Assembly: GCF_009835145.1 (NCBI RefSeq)
Contig: NZ_APKE01000010.1
Location: 182,886 to 246,885 of the forward strand
Direction: 5' to 3'
Length of the DNA stretch: 64,000 nt
Origin: Profundibacterium mesophilum KAUST100406-0324
GTDB lineage: Bacteria > Pseudomonadota > Alphaproteobacteria > Rhodobacterales > Rhodobacteraceae
In this document: in pieces, positions 34,216-45,061 of the stretch
How positions within the stretch are numbered: the stretch's first letter is position 1
Layout of the letters: every line of letters begins with the position of its first letter
Made by a program: the position numbers and the translations under genes
Notes under the pieces: generated by a model
What the model was told of the DNA's origin: nothing
Seen by the model: the letters and a program-made list of their open reading frames with translations, nothing else
Database searches by the model: none

Positions 34216-35121
34216 ATGACACAGGAAAGATCATCTTCGGACCGCGCTGGCGATGCCGGCGCCGGTCAGCAGGACGGGCAAGCAGATGCCGGCGGAAACG
34301 GCACTGGCGGGGATGCCGGGCTGCGCACCGGCGGGCATGACGGTGACGAGGGCCGTCCCGGCAGGGCGGACATCCCGCTCGATCCCGAGACGCGGCGCGC
34401 GGTCGTGGCGCTGGCCAAGCGGTTCCGCGCGGCGGACGGGATCGGGATGCAGGTGCTCGCCCTTGTCGGCGGGCAGGCCGAGACGCTGATCGAGCGCCTT
34501 CCCGGCGCGGTCAGGGGACAGCTCGACGGGGCGACCCGGCGGGCGCTGCAGACCGCCTTCGACGCGGCAAGCGCCTCGCGCGGGCGTGTCGCGGACCAGT
34601 CGGACTGGCTGAACACCGCCGTCACGACCGCGATGGGGGCAGCGGGGGGTTTTGGCGGACTGCCGACCGCGCTGGCCGAGTTGCCGGTCACGACCACCGT
34701 ACTCCTGCGCGCGATCCAGGGCATCGCCCAGGATGAGGGGTTCGACCCTGCGCAGCCGGCAGTGCGGATGCAGTGCCTGCAGGTCTTCGCCGCCGCCGGC
34801 CCACTTGCCAGGGATGACGGCAGCGACCTGGCCTTCCTCTCGGCGCGCGTCACGCTGACGGGGGCCGCGGTTCACGGGCTGATAGCCCGGATCGCCCCGC
34901 GCCTCGCGACCGTGCTTGGTCAGAAGCTCGCGGCGCAGACGGTCCCGGTCCTGGGCGCGGTCGCGGGGGCGGCCACGAACTACGCCTTCACCAACTACTA
35001 CCAGGAGATGGCGCGGGTCTATTTCGGCCTGCGGCGCCTTGCACGCGACAGCGGCGCCGATCTCGAGGCGTTGATGCGCGAGTTCCGCCTGCATGCGGTG
35101 CCGCCGCGCCGTATCGGCTAG
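34216..35121 (+). CDS. EcsC-family protein
   Basis: The 301-residue product has a disordered Gly/Asp-rich N-terminus of about 55 residues followed by an EcsC-like region. That region has a hydrophobic Ala/Gly-rich segment (TTAMGAAGGFGGLPTALAELPVTTTVLLRAIQGIA) and the C-terminal GAVAGAATNYAFTNYYQEMARVYFGLRRLAR. EcsC proteins accompany the Bacillus EcsAB ABC transporter, but in alphaproteobacteria they are usually solitary and uncharacterised. The ATG at 34216 is preferred because upstream codons are low-complexity. Its stop codon overlaps that of the convergent Hsp70 gene in CTAG. Confidence 0.85.
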   Translation: MTQERSSSDRAGDAGAGQQDGQADAGGNGTGGDAGLRTGGHDGDEGRPGRADIPLDPETRRAVVALAKRFRAADGIGMQVLALVGGQAETLIERLPGAVRGQLDGATRRALQTAFDAASASRGRVADQSDWLNTAVTTAMGAAGGFGGLPTALAELPVTTTVLLRAIQGIAQDEGFDPAQPAVRMQCLQVFAAAGPLARDDGSDLAFLSARVTLTGAAVHGLIARIAPRLATVLGQKLAAQTVPVLGAVAGAATNYAFTNYYQEMARVYFGLRRLARDSGADLEALMREFRLHAVPPRRIG

Positions 35122-36407
35122 GCGGCCGGAGGCCGCGCGGCGCAGCACAGGGCCAGACCGTCGATCACGGCGGTGAACGCGTCGGCGCGGTGCACCGCCG
35201 CCCCGGGTGCCAGGCGCCGCGTCTCCTCGAGGGTGAGCGACATCAGGCTGGAGCCGCCCACGAGGATCACCGCATCGAGTGCAGTTGGCGCGACCTCGGC
35301 GTCCAGAAGGGTCCGCTCCATCGCGCCGCGCAGCGCCTCGCGGGCCGGCAGCAGGGCCGCATCGAGGGCCGCGCCCGACAATCCGGCGCGCAGTCCCGGC
35401 GAGATCACTCCCAATTCGACGGCCGCCGCGGGATCGCCGGCATTCGCGGCGATCTTGCCGGCCTCGACCGCGAAGGCGAGATCATGCCCGAGCTCGTCGG
35501 TCAGAGCCGTCTCGAGCCGCTGCAACGCCTCCGCATCGACGGCATGGCGGCGCATGTCACGCACCGCGCGGCGCGTCTCGGGCGTATAGAGAAAGGGGAT
35601 GCGCGACCAGTTCGACAGGTCGGCATAAACGGCCCTCGGCACCGGCAGCGTGCCGTCGCCCATGCCGCGCCGCAACTCTCCGCCCAGTCCCAGAAGGGGC
35701 ATCACCTCGGCGAGCGACAGCGATTGATCGAAATCCGTGCCGCCCAGGCGAATGCCATGGCTCGTCCGGATCTCGATTTCATCCGCGCCGCCGCCGCTTG
35801 CGCGAAAGAGGGTGAAGTCGGACGTGCCACCGCCAATGTCGACGACCAGCCCCAGAACATCCGCCGCTTTCGGCGCGCCGTCCTTGATGGTGTCCATCTC
35901 GGCCGTATAGGCGCGCGCCGCGGCCTCGGGCTCGTGTACGAAGCGCACCGTCTGGAAACCCGCGCCGAGGTAGCAGGCGCGCAGGTCCTCCTCGGCGCGC
36001 GCATCGCGGGCGGGATCGGAATGAAAGCGCACAGGACGGCCCGAGACGGCATGATCGAAACGCCGACCCGCCACGGCCTCGGCACGCAGCTTCACCTCGC
36101 GCAGGAAGGCGGTGACGACCTCGGCCAGATCGCGCCGGCGTCCGCCCAGCAGCCGCGGCTCGTGAAAGAGCGGCGCGCCCAGCACCGATTTCAGCGCGCG
36201 CATGTAGCGCCCCTCGGCCCCCGTGACGAGTGCCCGTCCGGCGGCCTCCCCGATCAGCATCGCGCCCCCGCCGGCGGGAAAGAAGACCGCCGTGGGCAGC
36301 GTGTCACCGGCCGCCTCCAGCGGCAGGCGCCGTGTCCGTGTTCCGTCATGCCAGGCGGCGGCGGAATTGGATGTGCCGAAATCGACGGCAAGGGTTTCGC
36401 AGGTCAT
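35118..36407 (-). CDS. Short Hsp70-family protein (YegD-like)
   Basis: This 429-residue protein keeps the actin-like ATPase fold of Hsp70: phosphate-1 motif LAVDFGTSNSAAAW, the connect segment FVHEPEAAARAY, phosphate-2 VVDIGGGTSDFTLF, and adenosine motif VILVGGSSLMSL. It ends there, lacking the substrate-binding and lid domains of DnaK (about 640 residues). That matches the YegD branch. The ATG at 36405-36407 puts the first motif at residues 6-19. Its role is unknown, since YegD proteins lack a known client or J partner. Confidence 0.9.
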   Translation of the reverse strand: MTCETLAVDFGTSNSAAAWHDGTRTRRLPLEAAGDTLPTAVFFPAGGGAMLIGEAAGRALVTGAEGRYMRALKSVLGAPLFHEPRLLGGRRRDLAEVVTAFLREVKLRAEAVAGRRFDHAVSGRPVRFHSDPARDARAEEDLRACYLGAGFQTVRFVHEPEAAARAYTAEMDTIKDGAPKAADVLGLVVDIGGGTSDFTLFRASGGGADEIEIRTSHGIRLGGTDFDQSLSLAEVMPLLGLGGELRRGMGDGTLPVPRAVYADLSNWSRIPFLYTPETRRAVRDMRRHAVDAEALQRLETALTDELGHDLAFAVEAGKIAANAGDPAAAVELGVISPGLRAGLSGAALDAALLPAREALRGAMERTLLDAEVAPTALDAVILVGGSSLMSLTLEETRRLAPGAAVHRADAFTAVIDGLALCCAARPPAA

Positions 36408-36507
36408 GGCACGGCCTCGGGGTCGGAGTCGGGGATGGGGAAGGGGCCATGCAATAGCCCCCCGCCGCCCCGCCAGCAAGCCCGTGCGGATCGCCCGCCG
36501 CGTGCCT

Positions 36508-38760
36508 TCAGATCGCCCAGCCGTCGTTTTGCAGAAGTTCGATCACCGCCGGGCGGACCGATTGCTCGCCCTCCGCACCCGCCCGCTCGATCCGGGCGCG
36601 AACGGCGCCGAGATCGACGCGGCACAGCAAATGCTTGACCGGACCGATCGAGGCAGGCCGCATCGACAGGCTGCGCAGTCCCATCGCGGCCAGACAGACC
36701 GCCTCGATCGGGCGGCCGGCATCCTCGCCGCAGAAGCTCAGCGGCGTTCCCGTCTCCTCGCACCGCGCGACGATCTGCGCGATGAAGGTCAGGAAGCTGA
36801 CATTGAGCGTGTCGTAGCGGCGCCGCACCTTCTCGTTCTCACGGTCGGCGGCGAAGAAGAACTGCTTGAGATCGTTGCCCCCGATGGAAATGAAATCGGC
36901 CATCTCGAAGAATTGGCGGGGCGCGAAGGCAAGGCTCGGCGTCTCGAGCATGGCGCCGATGCGCACCGAGCTGGGGAGTTCATGGCCGAGCCGCCGCTCT
37001 CCCTCGATCTCGCGCAGGAGAAGCGCGCGTCCCTCGCGGAACTCCTCGAACTGGGCGACGAAGGGAAACATCACCCAGAGGGGACGACCGGCTGCGGCGC
37101 GGATCAGCGCCTGCAGCTGCATCCGCATCACACCCTTCTTGTCGAGGCCGACCCGGATCGCCCGCCATCCAAGGGCGGGGTTCGGCTCATCGACCCGGCG
37201 CATGTAGGGAAGTACCTTGTCCGATCCGATGTCGAGGGTGCGGAAGATCACGCGCCGGCCGGTCGCGGCGTCGAGAACCCGCGCATAGAGCGCCGCGAGT
37301 TCACCCCGGCGCGGCACCTTGTTGCGAGTGAGAAATTGCAGCTCGGTGCGAAAGAGGCCAACGCCTTCGGCGCCGGAGCCCTTCAGCGAGGGCAGATCCG
37401 CCATCAGCCCGGCATTCATCATCAAGGAGACCGTGGTGCCGCAGCGCGTCGTGGCGGGCTTGTCGCGCAGGTCGGCATACCGCTCCTGCGCCTTGGCCTG
37501 CATCGCCAGCTTGTCGCGAAACGATCCGATGATCCGCTCCTCGGGGCGCAGGTGGACGAAGCCCTGCTCGCCGTCGACCAGGATCGGATCGCCGTTCAGC
37601 GCCTCCGTGGCGATGCCGTCGGCATGGATCACCAGCGGGATCGCGAGGGCGCGGGCCACGATCGCGGCATGGCTGCCGACCGATCCCTGCTCGAGCACGA
37701 TGCCGCGCAGGTCGCGACCGTAATCGAGCAGCTCGGCCGGGCCGATATTGCGCGCCACGAGGATCGGGTTCGGCGGCATCTCGCAGCCCGTCTCGCGCCC
37801 CTGTCCGGTCAGGATGCGCAAGAGCCGGTTCGACAGATCGTCCAGATCGTGCATCCGGTCGCGCATGTAGGCGTCGGGCACCGATTGCAGGCGCGTGCGC
37901 GCGGCGGACTGCTCCTTCTCGACGGCGGCCTCGGCAGAGAGGCCGGCGGCGATATCCTCTGTCATGCGGCGCAGCCAGCTGCGCGAATTGGCGAACATCC
38001 TGTAGGTCTCGAGAACCTCGCGCTGATCCTTGTCGGCCATTGCGGTGCCCGCCAGCAGCCCGTCCACGGAGCGGCGCAGCTGCTCGACGGCGGCATCGAG
38101 GCGGTCCTGTTCGGCGGCGGGATCATCGGCGATCGGGTTGGTGACGACGACGCGTGGCTCATGCAGGTAGACCTGCCCGACAGCGATCCCCTCCTGCGCG
38201 ACCGTGCCCTTGAAGAGGACCTGCTGCTGGTGGCGCACCGCGAGCGCCGCGCCCTCGCCGGTGAAGGCCCCGAGTTCGGTCATCTCGGCGAGGACCATCG
38301 CGACCACCTCGAGCGCGTAGACCTCGTCGTCGGTATAGGCGCGCGCATCCTTGGACTGCACCACCAGGACGCCGAGCTTCTCGCCCAGCCGCTGCACGGG
38401 AATGCCGAGAAAGGAGCTGTAGGCCTCCTCGCCGGTTTCGGGCATGTAGCGAAAGCCCGGCGCGGCCGGCGCGTCGGCGGCGTTCACCGGTCTGCCGAGA
38501 CGCGCGACGCGGCCGACGAGCCCTTCGCCGAGCCGCAGCCGCGTCTGGTGCACGGCTTCCACCTTCAACCCCTCGGTGGCGCAGAGCTCGAGCGTCTCGG
38601 CATCGCGGAAGAGGTAGATCGAGCAGACTTCCGTCTCCATCGAGCTCGCGATCAGCTGCGTGATGCGGTCGAGCCTTTGCTGGCCCGCGCTCTCCTCGGC
38701 CAGCGCATCGCGCAGGCGGCCCAGCAGCTTGCGGCTTTCACTTTCGCTGTTCTGCGGCAT
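36508..38760 (-). CDS. ptsP: Phosphoenolpyruvate-protein phosphotransferase PtsP (EI-Ntr)
   Basis: PtsP takes phosphate from PEP to NPr in the nitrogen PTS, which signals nitrogen and carbon state. The 750-residue protein has an N-terminal GAF domain (about 20-165), the EI domain with the phosphohistidine motif GSVGSHAAIVARAL and the PEP-binding TIM barrel (GLFRTELQFL, IGAMLETPSLAF, FFSIGGNDLKQF-like sequence, LSFCGEDAGRP). The GAF domain may sense glutamine, as in other alphaproteobacteria. It follows lysC on the same strand, a common arrangement in Rhodobacterales. The ATG at 38760 gives the standard length. Confidence 0.95.
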   Translation of the reverse strand: MPQNSESESRKLLGRLRDALAEESAGQQRLDRITQLIASSMETEVCSIYLFRDAETLELCATEGLKVEAVHQTRLRLGEGLVGRVARLGRPVNAADAPAAPGFRYMPETGEEAYSSFLGIPVQRLGEKLGVLVVQSKDARAYTDDEVYALEVVAMVLAEMTELGAFTGEGAALAVRHQQQVLFKGTVAQEGIAVGQVYLHEPRVVVTNPIADDPAAEQDRLDAAVEQLRRSVDGLLAGTAMADKDQREVLETYRMFANSRSWLRRMTEDIAAGLSAEAAVEKEQSAARTRLQSVPDAYMRDRMHDLDDLSNRLLRILTGQGRETGCEMPPNPILVARNIGPAELLDYGRDLRGIVLEQGSVGSHAAIVARALAIPLVIHADGIATEALNGDPILVDGEQGFVHLRPEERIIGSFRDKLAMQAKAQERYADLRDKPATTRCGTTVSLMMNAGLMADLPSLKGSGAEGVGLFRTELQFLTRNKVPRRGELAALYARVLDAATGRRVIFRTLDIGSDKVLPYMRRVDEPNPALGWRAIRVGLDKKGVMRMQLQALIRAAAGRPLWVMFPFVAQFEEFREGRALLLREIEGERRLGHELPSSVRIGAMLETPSLAFAPRQFFEMADFISIGGNDLKQFFFAADRENEKVRRRYDTLNVSFLTFIAQIVARCEETGTPLSFCGEDAGRPIEAVCLAAMGLRSLSMRPASIGPVKHLLCRVDLGAVRARIERAGAEGEQSVRPAVIELLQNDGWAI

Positions 38761-38956
38761 CGGCTCCGTCGCTCCGCTCCTGATCAGGTCAGCTTAGACC
38801 ATACCCGGCACGCGAACGAAACGGCCATCCACAACTCGAAGGAAACATGGCACCCATGGCGGAGGCCCCATCAAGGCGCCCGGCGGCGTGCCATTCGCCC
38901 CGTACCGGCGTCCTGCACGGGACAGGGTCGGGCCGCAGACGGGGCACGGCGCGGCC

Positions 38957-40195
38957 TCAGCCGGCCTTCTCGAGTTCGAAAGCGTCGTGCAGCGCCTGCA
39001 CGGCCAGTTCCATGTACTTGCGATCGACGAGGACGGAGATCTTGATCTCGGAAGTGGTGATGACCTTGATGTTCACGTTGTCGTCGCTAAGCGCCTCGAA
39101 CATCTTGGCCGCCACGCCCGCATGGCTGCGCATCCCGATGCCGACGACCGAGATCTTGGCCACCTCGGTATCGGCCACGAGATCGGCGAAATCGATCTCC
39201 TTCGCCTCGCGCGCGGCATCGAGCGCCTTGCGCGCGCGCGGCACCTCGGCCACGGGGCAGGAGAAGGTCATGTCGGTATGACCCTCCTCGGAGATGTTCT
39301 GCACGATCATGTCGACATTCACACCGGCCTGCGAGAGCGGGCCGAAGATCGCGGCGGCGATGCCCGGACGGTCGGCGACCCGCAGGAGGGTCATCTTGGC
39401 CTCGTCGCGCGAATAGGCGACACCGGCCACAACGTTGCTTTCCATGATTTCCTCCTCGGCGCAGACCAGCGTGCCCGCGGTTTCGTCGTATTCGTCGAAG
39501 CTCGACAGGACGCGCAGCTTGACACCGTAGCGCATGGCCAGCTCGACCGAGCGGGTCTGCAGGACCTTGGCACCCAGCGATGCCAGCTCCAGCATCTCCT
39601 CATAGGCGATTCGGTCGAGCTTGCGCGCCTTGGACGTGATGCGCGGATCGGTGGTATAGACCCCGTCCACATCGGTATAGATGTCGCAGCGCACCGCGTC
39701 GAAGGCGGCGGCGAAGGCGACGGCGGTTGTGTCCGATCCACCGCGTCCCAGCGTGGTGATGCGGCCCTCGGGGCTGATCCCCTGGAAACCAGCGACGACG
39801 CCGACGCGCATGCCCTCGTCGAACTTGGCGCGCATGTTCCCGGTCGGGATCTCCTCGATCCGCGCCGCGCCATGGGCGCCGTTGGTCTTCAGCGGCACCT
39901 GCCAGCCCTGCCAGCTGCGGGCGGGGATGTCCATTTCCTGCAAGGTCAACGCCATCAGTCCGGCGGTCACGTTCTCGCCCGAGGAGGTGACGGCATCGTA
40001 TTCGCGCGCATCGTAGAAAGGCGAGGTCTCGTTGACCCAGCCAACAAGCTCGTTGGTCTTGCCGGCCATCGCGCTGACGATGACGATGACGTCATGGCCA
40101 TTGGCCACCTCGCGCCCGACGCGCTTGGCGGCGCGGCGGATGCGGTCGAGCGTGGCCACGGAAGTGCCACCGAATTTCATAACGAGCAAAGACAT
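38957..40195 (-). CDS. lysC: Aspartate kinase
   Basis: LysC makes aspartyl phosphate, the first step to lysine, threonine and methionine. The 412-residue protein has the kinase start LLVMKFGGTSVATLDRIRR, GFQGISPEGRITTLGRGGSD with the substrate loop, and two ACT domains in the C-terminal third (NVDMIVQNISEEGHTD, and KISVVGIGMRSHAGVAAKMFEAL), so feedback by lysine or threonine is expected. The ATG at 40193-40195 fits the family. The homoserine dehydrogenase gene lies about 16 kb away in the same window. Confidence 0.96.
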   Translation of the reverse strand: MSLLVMKFGGTSVATLDRIRRAAKRVGREVANGHDVIVIVSAMAGKTNELVGWVNETSPFYDAREYDAVTSSGENVTAGLMALTLQEMDIPARSWQGWQVPLKTNGAHGAARIEEIPTGNMRAKFDEGMRVGVVAGFQGISPEGRITTLGRGGSDTTAVAFAAAFDAVRCDIYTDVDGVYTTDPRITSKARKLDRIAYEEMLELASLGAKVLQTRSVELAMRYGVKLRVLSSFDEYDETAGTLVCAEEEIMESNVVAGVAYSRDEAKMTLLRVADRPGIAAAIFGPLSQAGVNVDMIVQNISEEGHTDMTFSCPVAEVPRARKALDAAREAKEIDFADLVADTEVAKISVVGIGMRSHAGVAAKMFEALSDDNVNIKVITTSEIKISVLVDRKYMELAVQALHDAFELEKAG

Positions 40196-40280
40196 GCGTA
40201 TACCGACCCGGTTGCGTCGGGCCCGTCTTTACGAGCGCGATGCGGTGCTGGCAAGAGCGCAGGCGCGCGGGCCGGGCGCT

Positions 40281-40760
40281 TCAGTTCATCTTGCGCCGCG
40301 GCTTGAAGGGCAGGGGCAGGAGCGGGACGCCCTCCTCGATCAACGCGCGCGCCTCCGAAGGGGCGGCCTCGCCATGGATGGCACGCGCCTCCGCGCGGCC
40401 CTCGTGAATGGCGCGGGCCTCCTTGGCGAAGCCCTTTCCGACATCGGTCGAATTGGCCTCGACCAGGCGGCGCAGCTCGGCGATGGCCGCCGCCCTTCGC
40501 TCGCCCGACGCGCCGCGATCCTCCGGGGTCGCACCCTTCGCCGGCGCCTGCGCAGCGCCGTGATCCACCGCGGGCGGGAGCGCGCCGCGCGGTTTGCCGG
40601 ACGTGACGGGGGGCGCCATCAGTGCCTTGCCGATGCGGATGCTGGCACATTCGGGACAGCTGATCTTTCCCGCCTCCACGAGCGCGTCATAGGCCTGCGC
40701 GGACTGGAACCAGCTCTCGAAGCGGTGGTCGCGCTCGCATCTGAGTGTGTAACGGATCAT
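40281..40760 (-). CDS. DUF1178 zinc-ribbon-type protein
   Basis: This 159-residue protein of the DUF1178 family is conserved in alphaproteobacteria. The N-terminus has C8 and H12 and the pair C35/C38 (SCPECAS), a likely zinc site, with FESWFQSAQAYDAL between them. The C-terminal half is Ala/Arg-rich and includes the family motif REARAIHxG-like sequences (ARAIHEGRAEARAIHGEA), ending in LLPLPFKPRRKMN. Function unknown. The ATG at 40758-40760 is chosen by the family start MIRYTLRC. It lies between lysC and a Nudix gene, all on the minus strand. Confidence 0.92.
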   Translation of the reverse strand: MIRYTLRCERDHRFESWFQSAQAYDALVEAGKISCPECASIRIGKALMAPPVTSGKPRGALPPAVDHGAAQAPAKGATPEDRGASGERRAAAIAELRRLVEANSTDVGKGFAKEARAIHEGRAEARAIHGEAAPSEARALIEEGVPLLPLPFKPRRKMN

Positions 40761-40860
40761 CTTCGTTCGGCTTCTGGCCATGTGGGGCCGGATCGCGCCG
40801 GCGGTGATGCGCCCAAGATGGGGTCGGGCAGCCCGCCCGGCAAGCGCCTTGCCGAAGGGA

Positions 40861-41340
40861 TCAGCGGCGCAGGCGTCTGGGATCGAAATCGAGCAGGAGC
40901 CGAGCCAGCTCGGGCTCGGCCACGAGGCGGGCGGCCTTCTTGGGCGAGGTCCACCGGCGGCGGCGCTGCTTGGATTCGGGCCACGTGTCGTGGGATTTCG
41001 TCACCTTGATCGGGAAGACCGCGACGACGCAGGGCAGATCGTCGCCGTCCATCACCTTGAGATAGGTGAAAATGCCAAGGCAGCTGTCGCGCACCGCGCC
41101 CTCGACCCCGGCTTCCTCCCAGGCCTCGATCGCGGCGGTGTCGGCCGGCGTCTCGCCATCCATCGGCCAGCCCTTCGGCACCACCCAGCGCCCGGTGCCG
41201 CGCGATGTCACCAGCAGCACCTGCACCTTGTCCTTGCGAATGCGCCAGCACAGCGCACCGAACTGGGTCCGCACGTCACGCTTGCGCGCCGAGGCCAGCC
41301 GCATGGGCCTCGTCTTGAGCTGGGATATCGTCATGTCCAT
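40861..41340 (-). CDS. Nudix hydrolase
   Basis: This 159-residue Nudix protein has the box starting GWPMDGE, then EAWEEAGVEG; the usual Arg of REUxEE is Ile here, while the metal-binding EE pair is kept. The preceding RWVVPKGWP segment resembles diphosphoinositol polyphosphate-type enzymes. It begins at ATG 41340 or 41334, where conserved residues follow after about 25 positions. The substrate is unknown. It is divergent from pseB across about 170 bp. Confidence 0.9.
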   Translation of the reverse strand: MDMTISQLKTRPMRLASARKRDVRTQFGALCWRIRKDKVQVLLVTSRGTGRWVVPKGWPMDGETPADTAAIEAWEEAGVEGAVRDSCLGIFTYLKVMDGDDLPCVVAVFPIKVTKSHDTWPESKQRRRRWTSPKKAARLVAEPELARLLLDFDPRRLRR

Positions 41341-41400
41341 TCGCCTCTCACCGGCTTCGCGCGGGCTTTATTATTGGCTATCCATGATAACACCGCGTGA

Positions 41401-43645
<2,245 letters not shown>

Positions 43646-43649
<4 letters not shown>

Positions 43650-44356
43650 GGGCGGTCTGCCTGATCCCGGCGCGTGGCGGCTCGAAACGCATCCCGCGCA
43701 AGAATGTCAGGCCCTTCATGGGTCGTCCGATGATCCATTGGGCCATCCGCGCCGCGAGGGCAGCCGGCTGTTTCGAGCGCATTATCGTTTCCACCGACGA
43801 CGAGGAGATCGCCGCGCAGGCGCGTTCGGTCGGGGCCGAGATCCCCTTCATGCGCCCCGGAGCGCTCTCGGACGATCACGCGACGACGGCGCAAGTGGTC
43901 CATCACGCGCTGGAGCAGCTCGCCGCGGCGCCAAGCGGGGCGCCCGACCGGCTCTGCACACTCTACGCGACCGCCCCCTTCGTTCGCGCCGAGGACCTGG
44001 CGCGCGGCGCGGAGCTGCTGGAAACGCATGATTTCGCGGTAAGCGTGACCCGATACGCCTTCCCGGTGCAACGCGCCTTGCGGATCACCCCCGAGGGCAG
44101 CCTCGACATGATCGCGCCGGAACATCTCCTGACCCGCAGCCAGGATCTCGAAGAGACGTGGCACGATGCCGGTCAGTTCTACTGGGGCCGCACATCGGCT
44201 TGGCGGAGCAGCCCTTCTCCGCTCTGCGCGCGCAGCGCACCTATCGAATTGCCGCGCTGGCGCGTGGTCGACATCGATACCGAAGAGGATTGGGCCCTCG
44301 CAGAGGCAATGGCCAGGGGCGGACTTCTGGAGCCCGTGCCTTCAGCTTCGCGTTAA
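43646..44356 (+). CDS. pseF: CMP-pseudaminic acid cytidylyltransferase
   Basis: PseF activates pseudaminic acid with CTP. The 236-residue protein matches the CMP-nonulosonate synthetase family: LIPARGGSKRIPRKNVRPFMGRPMI at the N-terminus, VSTDDEEIAAQA and RPGALSDDHATT. The start is GTG at 43646, overlapping the pseC stop (GTGA). An upstream frame exists but only as a pseC shadow. With PseI on the opposite strand it covers the last two steps. Sialic acid activation is the alternative, but PseB and PseC argue for pseudaminate. Confidence 0.92.
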
Positions 44357-44371
44357 ATACCTTGCGGGGGT

Positions 44372-44392
44372 CCGGGGGCGCATGGCCCCCGG
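44372..44392. terminator. Hairpin between convergent pse operons
   Basis: CCGGGGGC and GCCCCCGG form an 8-bp stem with a 5-nt loop in the gap between pseF and the GNAT gene. The surrounding GCGGGGGTCCGGGGGCGC stretch resembles a terminator-like motif common in Rhodobacteraceae, as I recall it. It could end both transcripts. Confidence 0.65.
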
Positions 44393-44401
44393 CGGCTTGG
44401 C

Positions 44402-44593
44402 CTATTCGGTGAGCTTGGCGGCAAGGTCGCTGATCGCCTTGTCCTCCTTGTAGATCTCGCGCAGGATCGCGGCCGCATCCTGCGGCGAATGCCTGAATGC
44501 CAGGCGCAGGATATCCATCCAGTTCTTGTTGTTGCGGCTGCGCACGGCCTCGATCTCGTCGATGATCGCGTCGTACTTGCTCGTCTCGGTCAT
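44402..44593 (-). CDS. Candidate internal product: small helical protein
   Basis: An ATG at 44591-44593, in frame with the larger GNAT gene, follows an AAGGAG ribosome site at 44600-44605 at ideal spacing. It would give a 63-residue protein, MTETSKYDAIIDEI onward, ending KAISDLAAKLTE. It contains the conserved-looking NKNWMDILRLAF helix. Such proteins normally have their own start, so it may be made both alone and as a fusion. No direct evidence of internal initiation is available. Confidence 0.5.
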   Translation of the reverse strand: MTETSKYDAIIDEIEAVRSRNNKNWMDILRLAFRHSPQDAAAILREIYKEDKAISDLAAKLTE

Positions 44594-45061
44594 GGTCGGC
44601 TCCTTGGTCAGGGTGAGAATATCCGTGCCGTCATCGGGGCCCGCCTCGAAGCCCGCGGCGCGAAAGAGGGACAGGCTGGCGGCATTGCCGCGTCTGATCC
44701 GGGCCCGGAGCGGCTTGCCGCGGAACCGGCATGCCGGCATGGCGGCCGCCAGGATCGGGCCGCCATGCCCGAAACCGCGCGCCCTTGGCGCCAGCATGAT
44801 CGAGACCCATACCGTGCAAGGCCCGCCGCGAGCCTTCTCCAGATCGAAGCGCACCATGCCGGCGGGATCGCCGGCAAGCTCGGCGATGAGGATCTGGCGC
44901 GCCGGGTCGGCGAGCGCGGCGGCGAACCAGGAGAGATGGGCGCCGCGTCCGATGGGGCGCGGATCGAGCGAGGCGGCGCGGGTCAGCGGATCGTTGCGCC
45001 AGTCGAGCAGCACTGGGCCGTCGCCGAGCGTCGCGGCGCGCAAGCGGGGCGCGGGGCTCAT
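44402..45061 (-). CDS. GNAT-family acetyltransferase (PseH-like) fused to a small helical domain
   Basis: This 219-residue protein combines an acetyltransferase-like region (about 1-152; LDWRNDPLTRAASLDP, WVSIMLAPRARGFGHG) with a helical C-terminal domain (157-219; SKYDAIIDEIEAVRSRNNKN and NWMDILRLAFRHSP). PseH would acetylate the 4-amino group in pseudaminate synthesis. The second part resembles short stand-alone proteins I have seen in nonulosonate and polysaccharide loci, here joined in frame. An internal ATG at 44591-44593 preceded by AAGGAG could also give the small protein alone. The ATG at 45061 overlaps the stop of the KdtA-like gene. Confidence 0.8.
   Translation of the reverse strand: MSPAPRLRAATLGDGPVLLDWRNDPLTRAASLDPRPIGRGAHLSWFAAALADPARQILIAELAGDPAGMVRFDLEKARGGPCTVWVSIMLAPRARGFGHGGPILAAAMPACRFRGKPLRARIRRGNAASLSLFRAAGFEAGPDDGTDILTLTKEPTMTETSKYDAIIDEIEAVRSRNNKNWMDILRLAFRHSPQDAAAILREIYKEDKAISDLAAKLTE

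Noticed and set aside
40196..40280. Lysine riboswitch upstream of lysC
   Set aside because: The gap of 85 bp is too short for the lysine riboswitch and shows no matching stems.
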